Assembly: GCF_000224065.1 (NCBI RefSeq)
Contig: NZ_AFWT01000009.1
Span: 62,001-126,000, forward strand
Reading direction: 5' to 3'
Origin: Thiorhodococcus drewsii AZ1
GTDB lineage: Bacteria; Pseudomonadota; Gammaproteobacteria; Chromatiales; Chromatiaceae
DNA length: 64,000 bases
Part shown: positions 28,423 through 43,779 of the stretch, one piece after another
Position numbering within the stretch: the stretch's first letter is position 1
Layout of the letters: each line of letters starts with the position of its first letter
Translations under genes and position numbers: made by a program
Notes under the pieces: model-generated
What the model was told of the DNA's origin: nothing
Database searches by the model: none
What the model saw: only the letters and a program-made list of their open reading frames with translations

Positions 28423-28760
28423 GATGTAACCTCCGTAGGACAAATGGCTAGCCGGAACAGCCGACTAGACCGAAGCGCGATGACCGCCAGGAACCAAGTC
28501 CTCGCACCGTTCGCACGAATGGAGCAACAGCGAACGGCATGGCGAAAAACGTTACGATCTCAATGTGATAAACGACTCTATAGCCGGTGGAAAAACCGGT
28601 CAATGCCGGGCCGATAACCCACTGGATGACGCCTTCGACCGATGCCGCCCACTACGCCCCCAGAGCAATCTCCACAGCGCTAGGCTGGGTCCTCCACGGC
28701 GCGCAATGCGCCCTCACCACAACGTCACCGATGCGCTCGGTGACGCTGCAAGGCCGCGTC
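28423..28760. other. Intergenic space between bchM and puhA
   Basis: The 338-base gap has no gene; an lhaA (pucC-like) gene often found here in purple bacteria is missing. It contains a perfect 8-bp hairpin (28723-28730 with 28738-28745, 7-base loop) about 15 bases after the bchM stop, which may end or protect the bch transcript, and a candidate puhA promoter. Confidence 0.55.
28575..28603 (-). promoter_or_regulatory. Candidate sigma-70 promoter for puhA
   Basis: On the minus strand, TTGACC (28598-28603) lies 17 bases before TAGAGT (28575-28580), 5/6 and 4/6 matches to the consensus. The leader to the puhA start would be about 145 bases. Predicted by eye only. Confidence 0.35.
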
Positions 28761-29461
28761 TCATCCGGGAATCAGCTCCAGTGCCTGAGACGTATAAAAG
28801 CCAACGGCAATGCGCCGAGTCCGATTCGGCTGCCAGCCGGCCAGTGCCGCATCGGCGGCAATCAAACCTTTCAAGGTCTTGACGCTCACGGGCTCGATCG
28901 CCGGCGAGCGATCACCGCGCGGAAAAAACTTGCCCACAGCATGCATGATCGCAAGCGGCACGGTCTTCGGCGCAAAGGTGAAGATGATCGAGGTGCTGGT
29001 CCGCTCGGCCAGTCCGGCCAGCACATTCACGACGTCTGCCGGTCGATAATGAATCAGCGAATCCATACCGACCACATGATCGAAACGACCGTGGGCCGGA
29101 TCCAGCATGTCGCCCGCCTCGAAATGGATCGAACCGCCATCGAAATCCTTGGGCGCGCGTTCGCGTGCGATATCGATCAGTGTCGGCGCCACGTCGATCG
29201 CCACCACCTCGGCGCCACGACGTGCGGCTTCGACGGCCAGCGCACCGGTTCCGCAGCCCGCGTCGAGTAGGCGCTTGCCGCTCAGATCGGCCGGAAGCCA
29301 GTCGAGCAATGTATTGCGCATGTCATCGCGGCCCGCGCGCACAGTCTCGCGAATACGGCTGACCTTGGCGTCCGAGGTCAGCTTGGACCAGGCATCCGCC
29401 GCCGTCCGATCGAAATAGGTTTCGATCTGTCCGCGCCGCTCTTGATAGGAACCATTCGGCA

Positions 29462-29462
<1 letters not shown>
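28761..29462 (-). CDS. bchM: Magnesium-protoporphyrin IX methyltransferase
   Basis: A 233-residue SAM-dependent methyltransferase that esterifies the C13 propionate of Mg-protoporphyrin IX after BchH acts. The SAM-binding motif LLDAGCGTGALAVEAARRGA and the BchM-specific N-terminal block YFDRTAADAW and DSLIHY are visible; the C-terminal RRIAVGFYTSQALELIPG is characteristic. Its ATG shares one base with the bchL stop, showing coupling in the bchFNBHLM unit. Confidence 0.95.
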
Positions 29463-34090
<4,628 letters not shown>

Positions 34091-34116
<26 letters not shown>

Positions 34117-35668
34117 CGTAGAGCGTCTCCACAGTAATTGTCTGGATCCCGCATTCTTCGGCGAACCTTTCGGTATTGCGCCGCGCCTTTCCGCGCACGA
34201 AGAAGGGGATCTTTTTCAGTTCCTGCTCGGCTTCCGGTGCCCAAGCCATAACTGCGTCGTCCGCCCGCGCGGCCTGCTCGGCGGCAGCAGGCTCCGCATC
34301 CTCCGATTGCGTCTTACGTGTTCCCGGACCAAGGTGCGAGGGCGTCGCGGCATCGTGGAACTCGAAGTCCTCCCGGAACATGGTGATGAGATGCTCTTCG
34401 AGCCCCATCATCAAGGGGTGGACCCACGTATCGAAGATGACGTTCGCACCCTCGAAACCCATCTGAGGCGCGTATCTGGACGGAAAGTCCTGGATATGCA
34501 CCGGCGCCGAGATAACGGCGCAAGGAACGCCGAGACGCTTGGCGATGTGGCGCTCCATCTGAGTGCCCAGCACCAGCTCCGGTTGCACTTCGGCGACCCG
34601 GGCCTCGACCTCGAGATAGTCATCCGTGATCAGCGGATCGACACCGTAGCGCTTTGCCGCCTCGCGTACGTCACGAGCGAACTCACGGGCATAGGTACCC
34701 AATCCGACGACCGTAAAACCGAGCTCTTCGGCGGCAATCCGCGCTGCGGCAACCGCATGCGTGGCATCCGCGAAGATGAATACCCGCTTGCCCGTCAGGT
34801 AGGTCGAATCGACGGACCGCGAGTACCAGGGCATTCTAGACCAGATAGGATCCTTCGTGGTGTCGATCTCGATACCCGCAGCACGCCCCACCTCGTGGAG
34901 GAAATCGCGTGTGGCGCCGATACCGATGGGCACGGTCTTAACCATCGGCTGGCCGAACATGCGCTCCAACCAATGACACGACTGATCCGCAATCTCGGGA
35001 TACATGCAGACGTTGAAGTCGGCCTCCGGGATGCGCAGCAGATCCTCGGGCGACGCGCCCAGCGGGGCCACGACGTTGACGTCGACCCCAACCGAGTCGA
35101 GCAGACGCGTGACCTCGACCACATCGTCGCGACACCGGAAACCGAGCGACGAAGCCCCCAGGAGGTTGGCCTTAGGACGGGCACCCTCGGCGCGCAATTC
35201 ACGCTCGGAGCCTGGCGCCGGAACACGGCTGCGCAGCAGGCCACGAATCAGTTGATAGAAGGTTTCATTGGCGCCCCAGTTCTCCTTTCGCGCATACGCG
35301 GGAAGCTCAAGCGGAAGCACCGGAACGGGCAGGCCCATGCCCTGGGCGAGCGCGCCAGGCTGATCCTGGATCAGCTCGGCCGTGCAAGACTCGCCAACCA
35401 TGAGCACGCTCGGCTTGAAGCGGTCGTAGGTCTGCTGGATGGTCGTCTTCACCAACTCGGCGGTATCCGTCCCGAGTTCGCGCGCCTGAAAGGTCGTATA
35501 GCTCACCGGCGGACGCTGCGGGCGGCGCTCGATCATGGTGAAGAGCAGGTCGGCATAGGTGTCGCCCTGCGGGGCATGCAGAACCAGATGCACACCCTTC
35601 ATCGAGGCGGCCAGACGCATCGCGCCGATATGAGGTGGGCCTTCGTAGGACCAGAGGGTCAACTGCAT
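34091..35668 (-). CDS. bchB: Light-independent protochlorophyllide reductase, B subunit
   Basis: A 525-residue NifK-like subunit. ATG 35668 ([18 protein letters not shown]) is the family start, with AGGTTTGA upstream; the longer open frame reads antisense-like sequence into bchN. The Asp that ligates the NB cluster lies in [13 protein letters not shown]. The C-terminal domain with [15 protein letters not shown], which contacts substrate and BchL, is intact after a low-complexity Ala-rich linker. The gap to bchN is 4 bases. Confidence 0.96.
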
Positions 35669-35672
35669 GACA

Positions 35673-37480
<1,808 letters not shown>

Positions 37481-37540
37481 CTGTTACTAGGTCGGAATCC
37501 GCTCAAGATCCTTTAGATCATCACTTAAGTCGCATGCAGA

Positions 37541-37569
37541 AATCTAGTCTGCTTTCAAAGATGCGTCAA
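37541..37569 (-). promoter_or_regulatory. Candidate sigma-70 promoter for the bchF operon
   Basis: On the minus strand, TTGACG (37564-37569) is separated by exactly 17 bases from TAGATT (37541-37546), about 60 bases before the bchF start. A near-match to the PpsR motif (TGT-N12-ACG, 37580-37597) and the palindrome TTTACGTAAA (37576-37585) lie just upstream. Confidence 0.5.
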
Positions 37570-37857
37570 CCAAACTTTACGTAAACCTGACTTGACAACC
37601 CAGAACAAGCCACCACAATAGGAAATCGAACCCGGAGGACGGAGTCGGCGTGCCGCGCCATCGCTAACCAAGCGTTTTCCCTTAGGGAATTCCCCGTAGC
37701 AGACCGCATTCCTCGCTGGGCACAGCGTCTGCGGGCCAGTCATCGACAAAACCCATGACAGACGTGCGTTTATTAAATCGTTACGTCGGCGCTCTCGGTA
37801 GCGAACCCGGCATGAGCGGACGGTCTCAGCCAAGCCGCCGTCACTTCGCCAACCGGC

Positions 37858-37919
37858 TGTAAACGCGGTTGACAGAGTGTGAAAACAGCCGAATACCGTA
37901 AATGTCGTAGCAATGCACA
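37858..37919. promoter_or_regulatory. Pair of putative PpsR/CrtJ operators (TGT-N11-ACA)
   Basis: Two motifs, 37858-37874 and 37903-37919, have TGT and ACA half-sites separated by 11 bases and are centred 45 bp apart. The classical PpsR consensus is TGT-N12-ACA. The first overlaps a TTGACA (37869-37874) on the plus strand. Being between bchF and ppsR, they may mediate repression and autoregulation. Confidence 0.45.
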
Positions 37920-38030
37920 GCGCGTCTTCTGGCGTGCGTTATCGTATTAATCGATCCGGCGAATCTGCCGCTGCGGGCCCAGGAGAGGGCCTTCGGGGCA
38001 CGCCCATAGGCAGTGGAGGGTCTGGTCGCC

Positions 38031-39473
38031 GTGAGTTCGTTCAGAGCCCCGAGGGAATCCCTCGGCGTCCTCGACGCCGAGACAGCGGCGGCCTTGGTCG
38101 AGGGCATGGCCGATATCGCCGTGGTGCTCGACGACCAGGGGGTAGTGAACGACATTTCCTTCGGCAGCGACGAACTGCGCGCGGACTTCAGCATGGACTG
38201 GATCGGCCAGCCCTGGGCGTCCGTGATCGCCCCGGAGAGTCGCGCCAATCTCGAAGCCCTGCTCAACGAGGCCCGTCAGCAGACGATGACCCGCTGGCGG
38301 CAAATCAATCACCCGACAGCGCGCGGAACCGACATCCCCATCCAGTATCGCGCCCTGCGCCTACGCGATCAGGGGCCGATTGTCGTCGTCGGCCGCAATC
38401 TGCAAGGCATGGCCGCGCTACAGCAGCAGCTCATCGATGCCCAACAGGCACTCGAGCGCGACTATTGGCGCTTCCGTCAGGTCGAGACCCGTTATCGCCT
38501 GCTGTTCCGCATGGTCTCGGAGGCGATCCTCATAATTGATGCCCCGACGCAGCGTGTCGTCGAGGCCAATCCGGCCGCCGGCCAACTGCTTGGCGAGAGC
38601 CCGAGTCGCGTTATCGGACGCCCCTTCCCCGAAGGCTTCGACACCGAGGGCATGCACGCAATCAACGGACTCCTCGCCGGAGTCCGCGCAGCGGGCCGCG
38701 CGGACGACGTGCGCGCCAACCAGCTCGACAGCATGCAGGAATTCCTGGTCTCCGCCTCGCTGCTGCGCCAGGAAAACGCCTCATTCCTGCTGGTGAGACT
38801 GGCTCCAATCCTTTCGGCGCCCTCGACCTCGGCCCTGCCGGAGACGAAGGCCCGCTATCTGCGCGTGTTCGAGAACGCGCCGGACTGCTTGGTCATCACC
38901 GACCCAGAAGGTCGCATACTGACGGCAAACTCGACCTTCCTGAGTCTCGCCGAGGTTCCGACCGAACAACAGGCGCGCGGCGAATCGCTCGACCGCTGGC
39001 TCGGACGCCCCGGAGTCGACCTCAACGTTCTCATGGCCAATCTGCGCCAGCACACGACCGTCCGGCTTTTCGCGACCACCTTGCGCGGCGAGTACGGCTC
39101 GACTACGGAGGTCGAGATCTCGGCCGCTGCCGTGCGTAACGGAGAACGCCCCTATTTCGGATTCTTCATCCGTGACGTCGGACGACGGCTGAACGCCGAG
39201 CAACCGACTACCCCGGAACAGACCCGCTGGTTGGATCAGCTGACCGACCGAGTCGGTCGCGTCCCGCTGAAGGAACTGGTCCGCGAATCGACCGACACCA
39301 TCGAGCGTCTCTGCATCGAGGTGGCACTCAAGTTGACCGGGGACAACCGTGCCTCAGCCGCCGAGTTGCTGGGCTTGAGTCGACAAAGCCTGTACGTCAA
39401 AATCGACCGTTATGGCATCGTCGCGGATCAGCCCTCCGACCCACCGGGGCCAGACAAGAAGGATCGATCTTGA
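38031..39473 (+). CDS. ppsR: Transcriptional regulator PpsR (CrtJ)
   Basis: Redox- and light-responsive repressor of photosynthesis genes. I use GTG 38031, which has GGAGGG 10 bases upstream (38015-38020); an in-frame GTG at 38013 would add six residues. The 480-residue protein has an N-terminal PAS-like domain (SLGVLDAETAAALVEGMADIAVVLDD region), a Q-linker, two more PAS domains (about 150-260 and 280-385) and a Fis-type helix-turn-helix at the C-terminus (NRASAAELLGLSRQSLYVKI). A Cys in ERLCIEVAL next to the HTH corresponds to the redox-sensitive Cys of CrtJ/PpsR; another occurs in ENAPDCLVI. It is divergent from bchF and upstream of bchG. Confidence 0.94.
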   Translation: MSSFRAPRESLGVLDAETAAALVEGMADIAVVLDDQGVVNDISFGSDELRADFSMDWIGQPWASVIAPESRANLEALLNEARQQTMTRWRQINHPTARGTDIPIQYRALRLRDQGPIVVVGRNLQGMAALQQQLIDAQQALERDYWRFRQVETRYRLLFRMVSEAILIIDAPTQRVVEANPAAGQLLGESPSRVIGRPFPEGFDTEGMHAINGLLAGVRAAGRADDVRANQLDSMQEFLVSASLLRQENASFLLVRLAPILSAPSTSALPETKARYLRVFENAPDCLVITDPEGRILTANSTFLSLAEVPTEQQARGESLDRWLGRPGVDLNVLMANLRQHTTVRLFATTLRGEYGSTTEVEISAAAVRNGERPYFGFFIRDVGRRLNAEQPTTPEQTRWLDQLTDRVGRVPLKELVRESTDTIERLCIEVALKLTGDNRASAAELLGLSRQSLYVKIDRYGIVADQPSDPPGPDKKDRS

Positions 39474-39658
39474 ACGGGGTCCCGCCGTCATTCCCGCTCG
39501 CCGCCCTCCATCACGAGCACCCATGTGCCGCCCTATCGGCGCCCGAGGTGGCGCGGGCGTTATGACGAGCAATCCCCAGGCGAACGACGCCGATTTGCCT
39601 CTATCCGTAAAACCCTCACGATGAGTCGACCCTCTCGGAGCAGACGAAGGTTCCCCGC

Positions 39659-40564
39659 ATGAATCAAACGATGCCGCTCGCGAACGCGCGCTATCCCCAG
39701 CCCTCCGCGATGCTGGAGGTGCTCCACCCCATCACTTGGTTTCCACCCATGTGGGCCTTCGGTTGCGGCGTGGTCTCCTCGGGTGCGCCGATCCTGGAGC
39801 AACTGCTGGTGGTCATCGCCGGCATCATCCTCGCCGGCCCGCTCATGTGCGGCACCAGCCAGGTGGTCAACGACTGGTACGACCGCCACGTCGATGCCAT
39901 CAACGAACCCAACCGCCCGATCCCGTCGGGGCGCATCCCTGGTCGCTGGGGCTTGTATCTATCCCTGATCTGGACCGCCGTCTCGCTGCTGCTGGCCTAT
40001 GCGCTCGGTCCCTGGGTCTTCGGCATCGCGCTGGTCGGCATGGCGATCGCCTGGGGCTACAGCGCGCCGCCCTTCCGCTTCAAGGGCAACGGCTGGTGGG
40101 GCAACCTGGCCGCCGGTATCTCCTACGAGGGTCTAGCCTGGGTCACGGGCGCAGCGGTCATGATCGGCGGCGCACTTCCGGACTGGAAGATCCTCGTCCT
40201 CGCCCTGCTCTACAGCCTTGGCGCGCACGGCATCATGACCCTGAACGATTTCAAGGCGATCGAGGGCGACATCCAGATGAATGTGCGCTCGCTGCCGGTC
40301 CAGCTCGGCGTGGACGGCGCGGCGCGCCTACTCTGCCTGGTGATGGGGCTGCCGCAGGCCGTGGTCGTCGCCCTGCTCTTCGCCTGGGACAAGCCAGCGC
40401 ATGCCATCGCCGTCGGCGTGGTATTGCTGATCCAGGTCGCGCTGATGATCCGCTTCCTGGGCGACCCGCGCGAACGTGCGACCTGGTTCAGCGGACTGGG
40501 CGTCAGCGTCTATGTCACCGGCATGATGATCAGCGCCTTCGCCGTACGCGGACTGATCCAGTAA
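39659..40564 (+). CDS. bchG: Bacteriochlorophyll synthase (geranylgeranyl/phytyl transferase)
   Basis: A 301-residue UbiA-family prenyltransferase that esterifies bacteriochlorophyllide a. The first Asp-rich motif appears as NDWYDRHVDAINEPNRPIPSG and the second region as LNDFKAIEGDIQMNVRSLPVQLG; about nine membrane helices are visible. GAAGG lies 9-13 bases before the ATG. It is followed 48 bases later by bchP, the next enzyme of tail processing. Confidence 0.95.
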   Translation: MNQTMPLANARYPQPSAMLEVLHPITWFPPMWAFGCGVVSSGAPILEQLLVVIAGIILAGPLMCGTSQVVNDWYDRHVDAINEPNRPIPSGRIPGRWGLYLSLIWTAVSLLLAYALGPWVFGIALVGMAIAWGYSAPPFRFKGNGWWGNLAAGISYEGLAWVTGAAVMIGGALPDWKILVLALLYSLGAHGIMTLNDFKAIEGDIQMNVRSLPVQLGVDGAARLLCLVMGLPQAVVVALLFAWDKPAHAIAVGVVLLIQVALMIRFLGDPRERATWFSGLGVSVYVTGMMISAFAVRGLIQ

Positions 40565-40612
40565 ACCCCGCGCCTGCGTGCGCGAGTCCTTTTGCTATCG
40601 ACGAGACTTTCC

Positions 40613-41809
40613 ATGTCAAACCCTGAAACCTTCGACGTCGTCGTTATTGGTGGCGGACCCGCCGGGGCCACTGCCGCCAACGACCTGGCCAAGCTGGGCC
40701 GTTCCGTCTGTCTGCTCGACCGCGCTGGGCGCATCAAGCCGTGCGGCGGCGCCATCCCGCCCCAGGCGATGCGCGAATTCGACATCCCAGAATCGGCCCT
40801 GGCCACTAAGGTCTATTCGGCGCGCATGATCGCCCCCTCCGACCGCGAGGTCGACATGCCGATCGACGGCGGCTATGTCGGCATGGTCGACCGCGAGCAC
40901 TTCGACGAATGGCTGCGCGAGCGCGCGGCCCAGAACGGCGCGATCCGCAAGACCGGCACCTTCGAGCGCATCGAGCGCGACAGCGACGGCACCGCCGTGA
41001 TCCACTTCCGCTCCGGCCAGGACCGCATCAACGGCGAGGCCGAGAGCGTGCGCGCCAAGGCCGTGATCGGCGCGGACGGGGCCAACTCATTCGTCGGCAA
41101 GAATTACGTCCCAGGCTACGAGACCGTCAAATACGTCTCCGCCTACCACGAGATCGTCGCCACCCCCAAGGACGCGGATTTCGACGGTACCCGTTGCGAC
41201 GTCTACTACCAGGGCGACATCTCGCCCGATTTCTACGGCTGGGTCTTCCCACATGGCGACACCATCAGCGTCGGCGTCGGCACGGCCATCCCCGGATTCT
41301 CGATGCGCTCGGCCTGCACCGAGCTGCGCCGCCGCGCCGGACTAGAAAACGCAGAGACCCTGAGACGCGAGGGCGCACCCATTCCGCTCGAACCGCTCAA
41401 GGTGTGGGATAACGGTCGCGACATCCTGCTCGCTGGAGACGCAGCCGGCTGCGTCGCGCCAGCCTCCGGCGAGGGTATCTACTACGCCCTGGCCTGCGGG
41501 CGCATGGCAGGCGAGGCGGTCAACGAATTCTGCACCACCGGCAACCCCAAGGCGCTCAAGAAGGCCCGTCAACGCTTCATGAAGGCACACGGCAAGGTAT
41601 TCTGGGTGCTGGGAATCATGCAGAAGTTCTGGTATTCCAGCGACAAGCGTCGCGAGCGCTTCGTCAGCCTCTGCGCCGACCCGGACATCCAGCACCTGAC
41701 CTGGGAGGCCTATATGAACAAGCGCCTGGTCAAGGCGCGACCAGGTGCCCATTTCCGCATCTTCTTCAAGGATCTCGCCCACCTGCTCGGGATCGTTTCG
41801 CCTCGCTGA
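40613..41809 (+). CDS. bchP: Geranylgeranyl reductase of bacteriochlorophyll synthesis
   Basis: A 398-residue flavoprotein that reduces the geranylgeranyl tail to phytyl. ATG 40613 (MSNPETFDVVVIGGGPAGATAA) matches the family start; an in-frame TTG at 40592 is rejected. The Rossmann GxGxxG, the CGGAIPP block, and the FAD-binding GDAAGCVAPASGEGIYYAL are all visible. The C-terminus is full length. It forms a unit with bchG and ends before a strong hairpin at 41817-41846. Confidence 0.95.
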   Translation: MSNPETFDVVVIGGGPAGATAANDLAKLGRSVCLLDRAGRIKPCGGAIPPQAMREFDIPESALATKVYSARMIAPSDREVDMPIDGGYVGMVDREHFDEWLRERAAQNGAIRKTGTFERIERDSDGTAVIHFRSGQDRINGEAESVRAKAVIGADGANSFVGKNYVPGYETVKYVSAYHEIVATPKDADFDGTRCDVYYQGDISPDFYGWVFPHGDTISVGVGTAIPGFSMRSACTELRRRAGLENAETLRREGAPIPLEPLKVWDNGRDILLAGDAAGCVAPASGEGIYYALACGRMAGEAVNEFCTTGNPKALKKARQRFMKAHGKVFWVLGIMQKFWYSSDKRRERFVSLCADPDIQHLTWEAYMNKRLVKARPGAHFRIFFKDLAHLLGIVSPR

Positions 41810-41816
41810 TGGCGAA

Positions 41817-41846
41817 GCGCGACCGACGCATCGGCGTCGGTCGCGC
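41817..41846 (+). terminator. Hairpin terminator-like structure after bchP
   Basis: A perfect 12-bp G+C-rich stem (41817-41828 with 41835-41846) encloses a 6-base loop, starting 7 bases after the bchP stop and ahead of the tRNA gene. It lacks a T-run, so termination may be imperfect. Confidence 0.6.
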
Positions 41847-41923
41847 ACCGGGAATGGCCCCAACTGGCACGCTGCGTTACACTGCTCCGCCTGAGGCCAT
41901 CCCAGCCTTCTCGCCTTTCACCC

Positions 41924-42000
<77 letters not shown>

Positions 42001-42040
42001 TTTCGACATCGCCACCCTATTCCAGCGCAAGACCGCAGTC

Positions 42041-42778
42041 TCAGTCGCCATTCTGGGCGATTCGCATCAGGCCACGCAGCACCAGATCGGGAACACGTTC
42101 GCAGGGTTTCGCGATCGCGTCCTGAATGCGGTCCGCATCCCCTCCGGTCAGCAGCAAACGCGGATCGCTTCCCGACTCGACCGCAAGACGCTCGAATAGC
42201 CGATCCGTCAGGGCAGCGACGGCCTGCACACTCCCCGCCGCCACCGCAGTTCCGGTATCCGCCGCCCAGGGCTCGCCAGTCGGCTCGGATTGGATGCGCG
42301 GGATCTGGGTGCCCGCCAACAGGCTGTTCCGCATCATCTCGACGCCAGGCAGAATCACCCCACCCAGATGGCGCCCATCGCCAAGCATGAGATCGAAGGT
42401 GACGGCCGTACCGGCATCGACGATGAGCGCGGGCCGAGCGCCAGAGGCATGGGCCTCGACCAGAGCCAACCAGCGATCGACGCCGAGACGACCGGGATCG
42501 GCATAGGCGATCCGCAGCCCCCGCCACGACGCCCGCGAACACGCGAACTCGGGCTCGACACCCCAGTAGGCGCGCGCAACCCGGCACAAGGATTCGCCGA
42601 CACCCCCTCCGCCAACGTTACTGACGAGCATCCGCGACGGAGGCTCCAGGGTCTCCCAGCAGGCCAGCAGGTCGAGCGGAACCGCACCGCCGTGACGAAC
42701 GATCTCCGGCTGAGACACACCCTCTGCGGCTGCACGGCTCCAGCGCAGGTTCGTATTTCCGATATCGAGCAGCAACAT
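42041..42778 (-). CDS. coaX: Type III pantothenate kinase
   Basis: A 245-residue kinase for the first step of CoA synthesis. ATG 42778 follows the birA stop by 2 bases with AGGAGT upstream. The ASKHA-fold motifs DIGNTNLRW at the N-terminus, DAGTAVTFDL in the middle and the GGVILPG loop are intact. The birA-coaX order is common in proteobacteria. Confidence 0.93.
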   Translation of the reverse strand: MLLLDIGNTNLRWSRAAAEGVSQPEIVRHGGAVPLDLLACWETLEPPSRMLVSNVGGGGVGESLCRVARAYWGVEPEFACSRASWRGLRIAYADPGRLGVDRWLALVEAHASGARPALIVDAGTAVTFDLMLGDGRHLGGVILPGVEMMRNSLLAGTQIPRIQSEPTGEPWAADTGTAVAAGSVQAVAALTDRLFERLAVESGSDPRLLLTGGDADRIQDAIAKPCERVPDLVLRGLMRIAQNGD

Positions 42779-42780
42779 GA

Positions 42781-43779
42781 TCAAGACTCCTGAGCCCGAA
42801 GGCTTACTTCGCCGGCCTGGAACGGCACTCGCCCCTCGGGCGTCTCCAGAATCAAGGAACCGTCGGCCGCAATACCCGCATGCGTACCCTGAATGACGCG
42901 ATCTCCGAGGATCAGACGCACCGGTTCGCCATGAAGCCTATCGAAACGGCGCCAAAGATCGATGAACGGCGACAGACCTTCGCGCCCATAGCGCTCCAAC
43001 GCGCTCACCAGCGCCTCCAGCAAGCGACCGGCGAGCACATTGCGGCAACGGCTGAGCTCCGGCATCGCCTCCTCGATCGAGGCCCATGGCTGCTCGATCG
43101 AAGCCCCCTGGGTCGGCTGCATGCGCAGATTGATCCCGAGACCGATCACCAGATGACTCGGCCCCTGGGACTCTCCGGACACCTCAAGCAATAGACCCGC
43201 GAGCTTGCGGCGGCGCCAGAGCAGATCGTTGGGCCATTTCAAGGAGAGATCCTCGATCCCCTCCGAACGCAACAGATCGGCAATGACCGCGCCAACGGCG
43301 AGGCTCATGCCGCCCAAGGCGGCGGGCGCCAAGGGGAAGCGCCAGAGCAGAGACAGATAGAGATTGACACCGAAGGGCGATACCCAAACACGCCCCCGGC
43401 GCCCGCGTCCGGCGGTTTGGCGCTCGGCGAGACAGGCCACGCCCGAGGGCATGCCAAGCGCGGCCTCGCGCATCAGATAGGCACTGGTCGAATCGATCTG
43501 ATCCTGGATCTCAAGACGCGTCAAACCGGCCCGCGCGCGGCCCGACATAGCCGCCAGGATCGCCTCGCGATCGAGCAGCTCCAATGGCACCGGCAGCCGG
43601 TAGCCACGACCGCGCACCGACTCGATCTCCAAGTCGAATTGATCGGCCGTCCTGCGCAACGCCTTCCACACGGCGGCGCGCGTGACCCCGAGATGCTCGG
43701 CGATCGCCTCTCCAGAATGAAATTGACCATCCGCCAACATACGGATCAATGCGAAATGACGCTCCATCGCTTGACTCAT
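42781..43779 (-). CDS. birA: Biotin-[acetyl-CoA-carboxylase] ligase and biotin operon repressor
   Basis: A 332-residue bifunctional protein: an N-terminal winged helix (about 1-62, GEAIAEHLGVTRAAVWKALRR) then the ligase with the biotin-binding ERQTAGRGRRGRVWVSPFGVNLYLS, KWPNDLLW and GLGINL motifs, and the C-terminal SH3-like domain. It biotinylates AccB and represses bio genes when present as the biotinyl-AMP dimer. Its start overlaps the M61 protease gene by 4 bases. Confidence 0.93.
   Translation of the reverse strand: MSQAMERHFALIRMLADGQFHSGEAIAEHLGVTRAAVWKALRRTADQFDLEIESVRGRGYRLPVPLELLDREAILAAMSGRARAGLTRLEIQDQIDSTSAYLMREAALGMPSGVACLAERQTAGRGRRGRVWVSPFGVNLYLSLLWRFPLAPAALGGMSLAVGAVIADLLRSEGIEDLSLKWPNDLLWRRRKLAGLLLEVSGESQGPSHLVIGLGINLRMQPTQGASIEQPWASIEEAMPELSRCRNVLAGRLLEALVSALERYGREGLSPFIDLWRRFDRLHGEPVRLILGDRVIQGTHAGIAADGSLILETPEGRVPFQAGEVSLRAQES

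Larger units (their letters stand above)
37481..38030. other. bchF-ppsR divergent control region
   Basis: A 550-base non-coding region between divergent bchF and ppsR. It contains the bchF promoter, the perfect 10-bp palindrome TTTACGTAAA at 37576-37585 just upstream of that promoter's -35, and two TGT-N11-ACA motifs nearer ppsR. Short ORFs on both strands here look like noise. Confidence 0.7.

Noticed and set aside
37592-37620. TTGACA-N17-ACAATA on the plus strand, a possible ppsR promoter
   Set aside because: It lies about 410 bases upstream of ppsR, and its -10 lacks the first T of the consensus. Kept only as a weak alternative.
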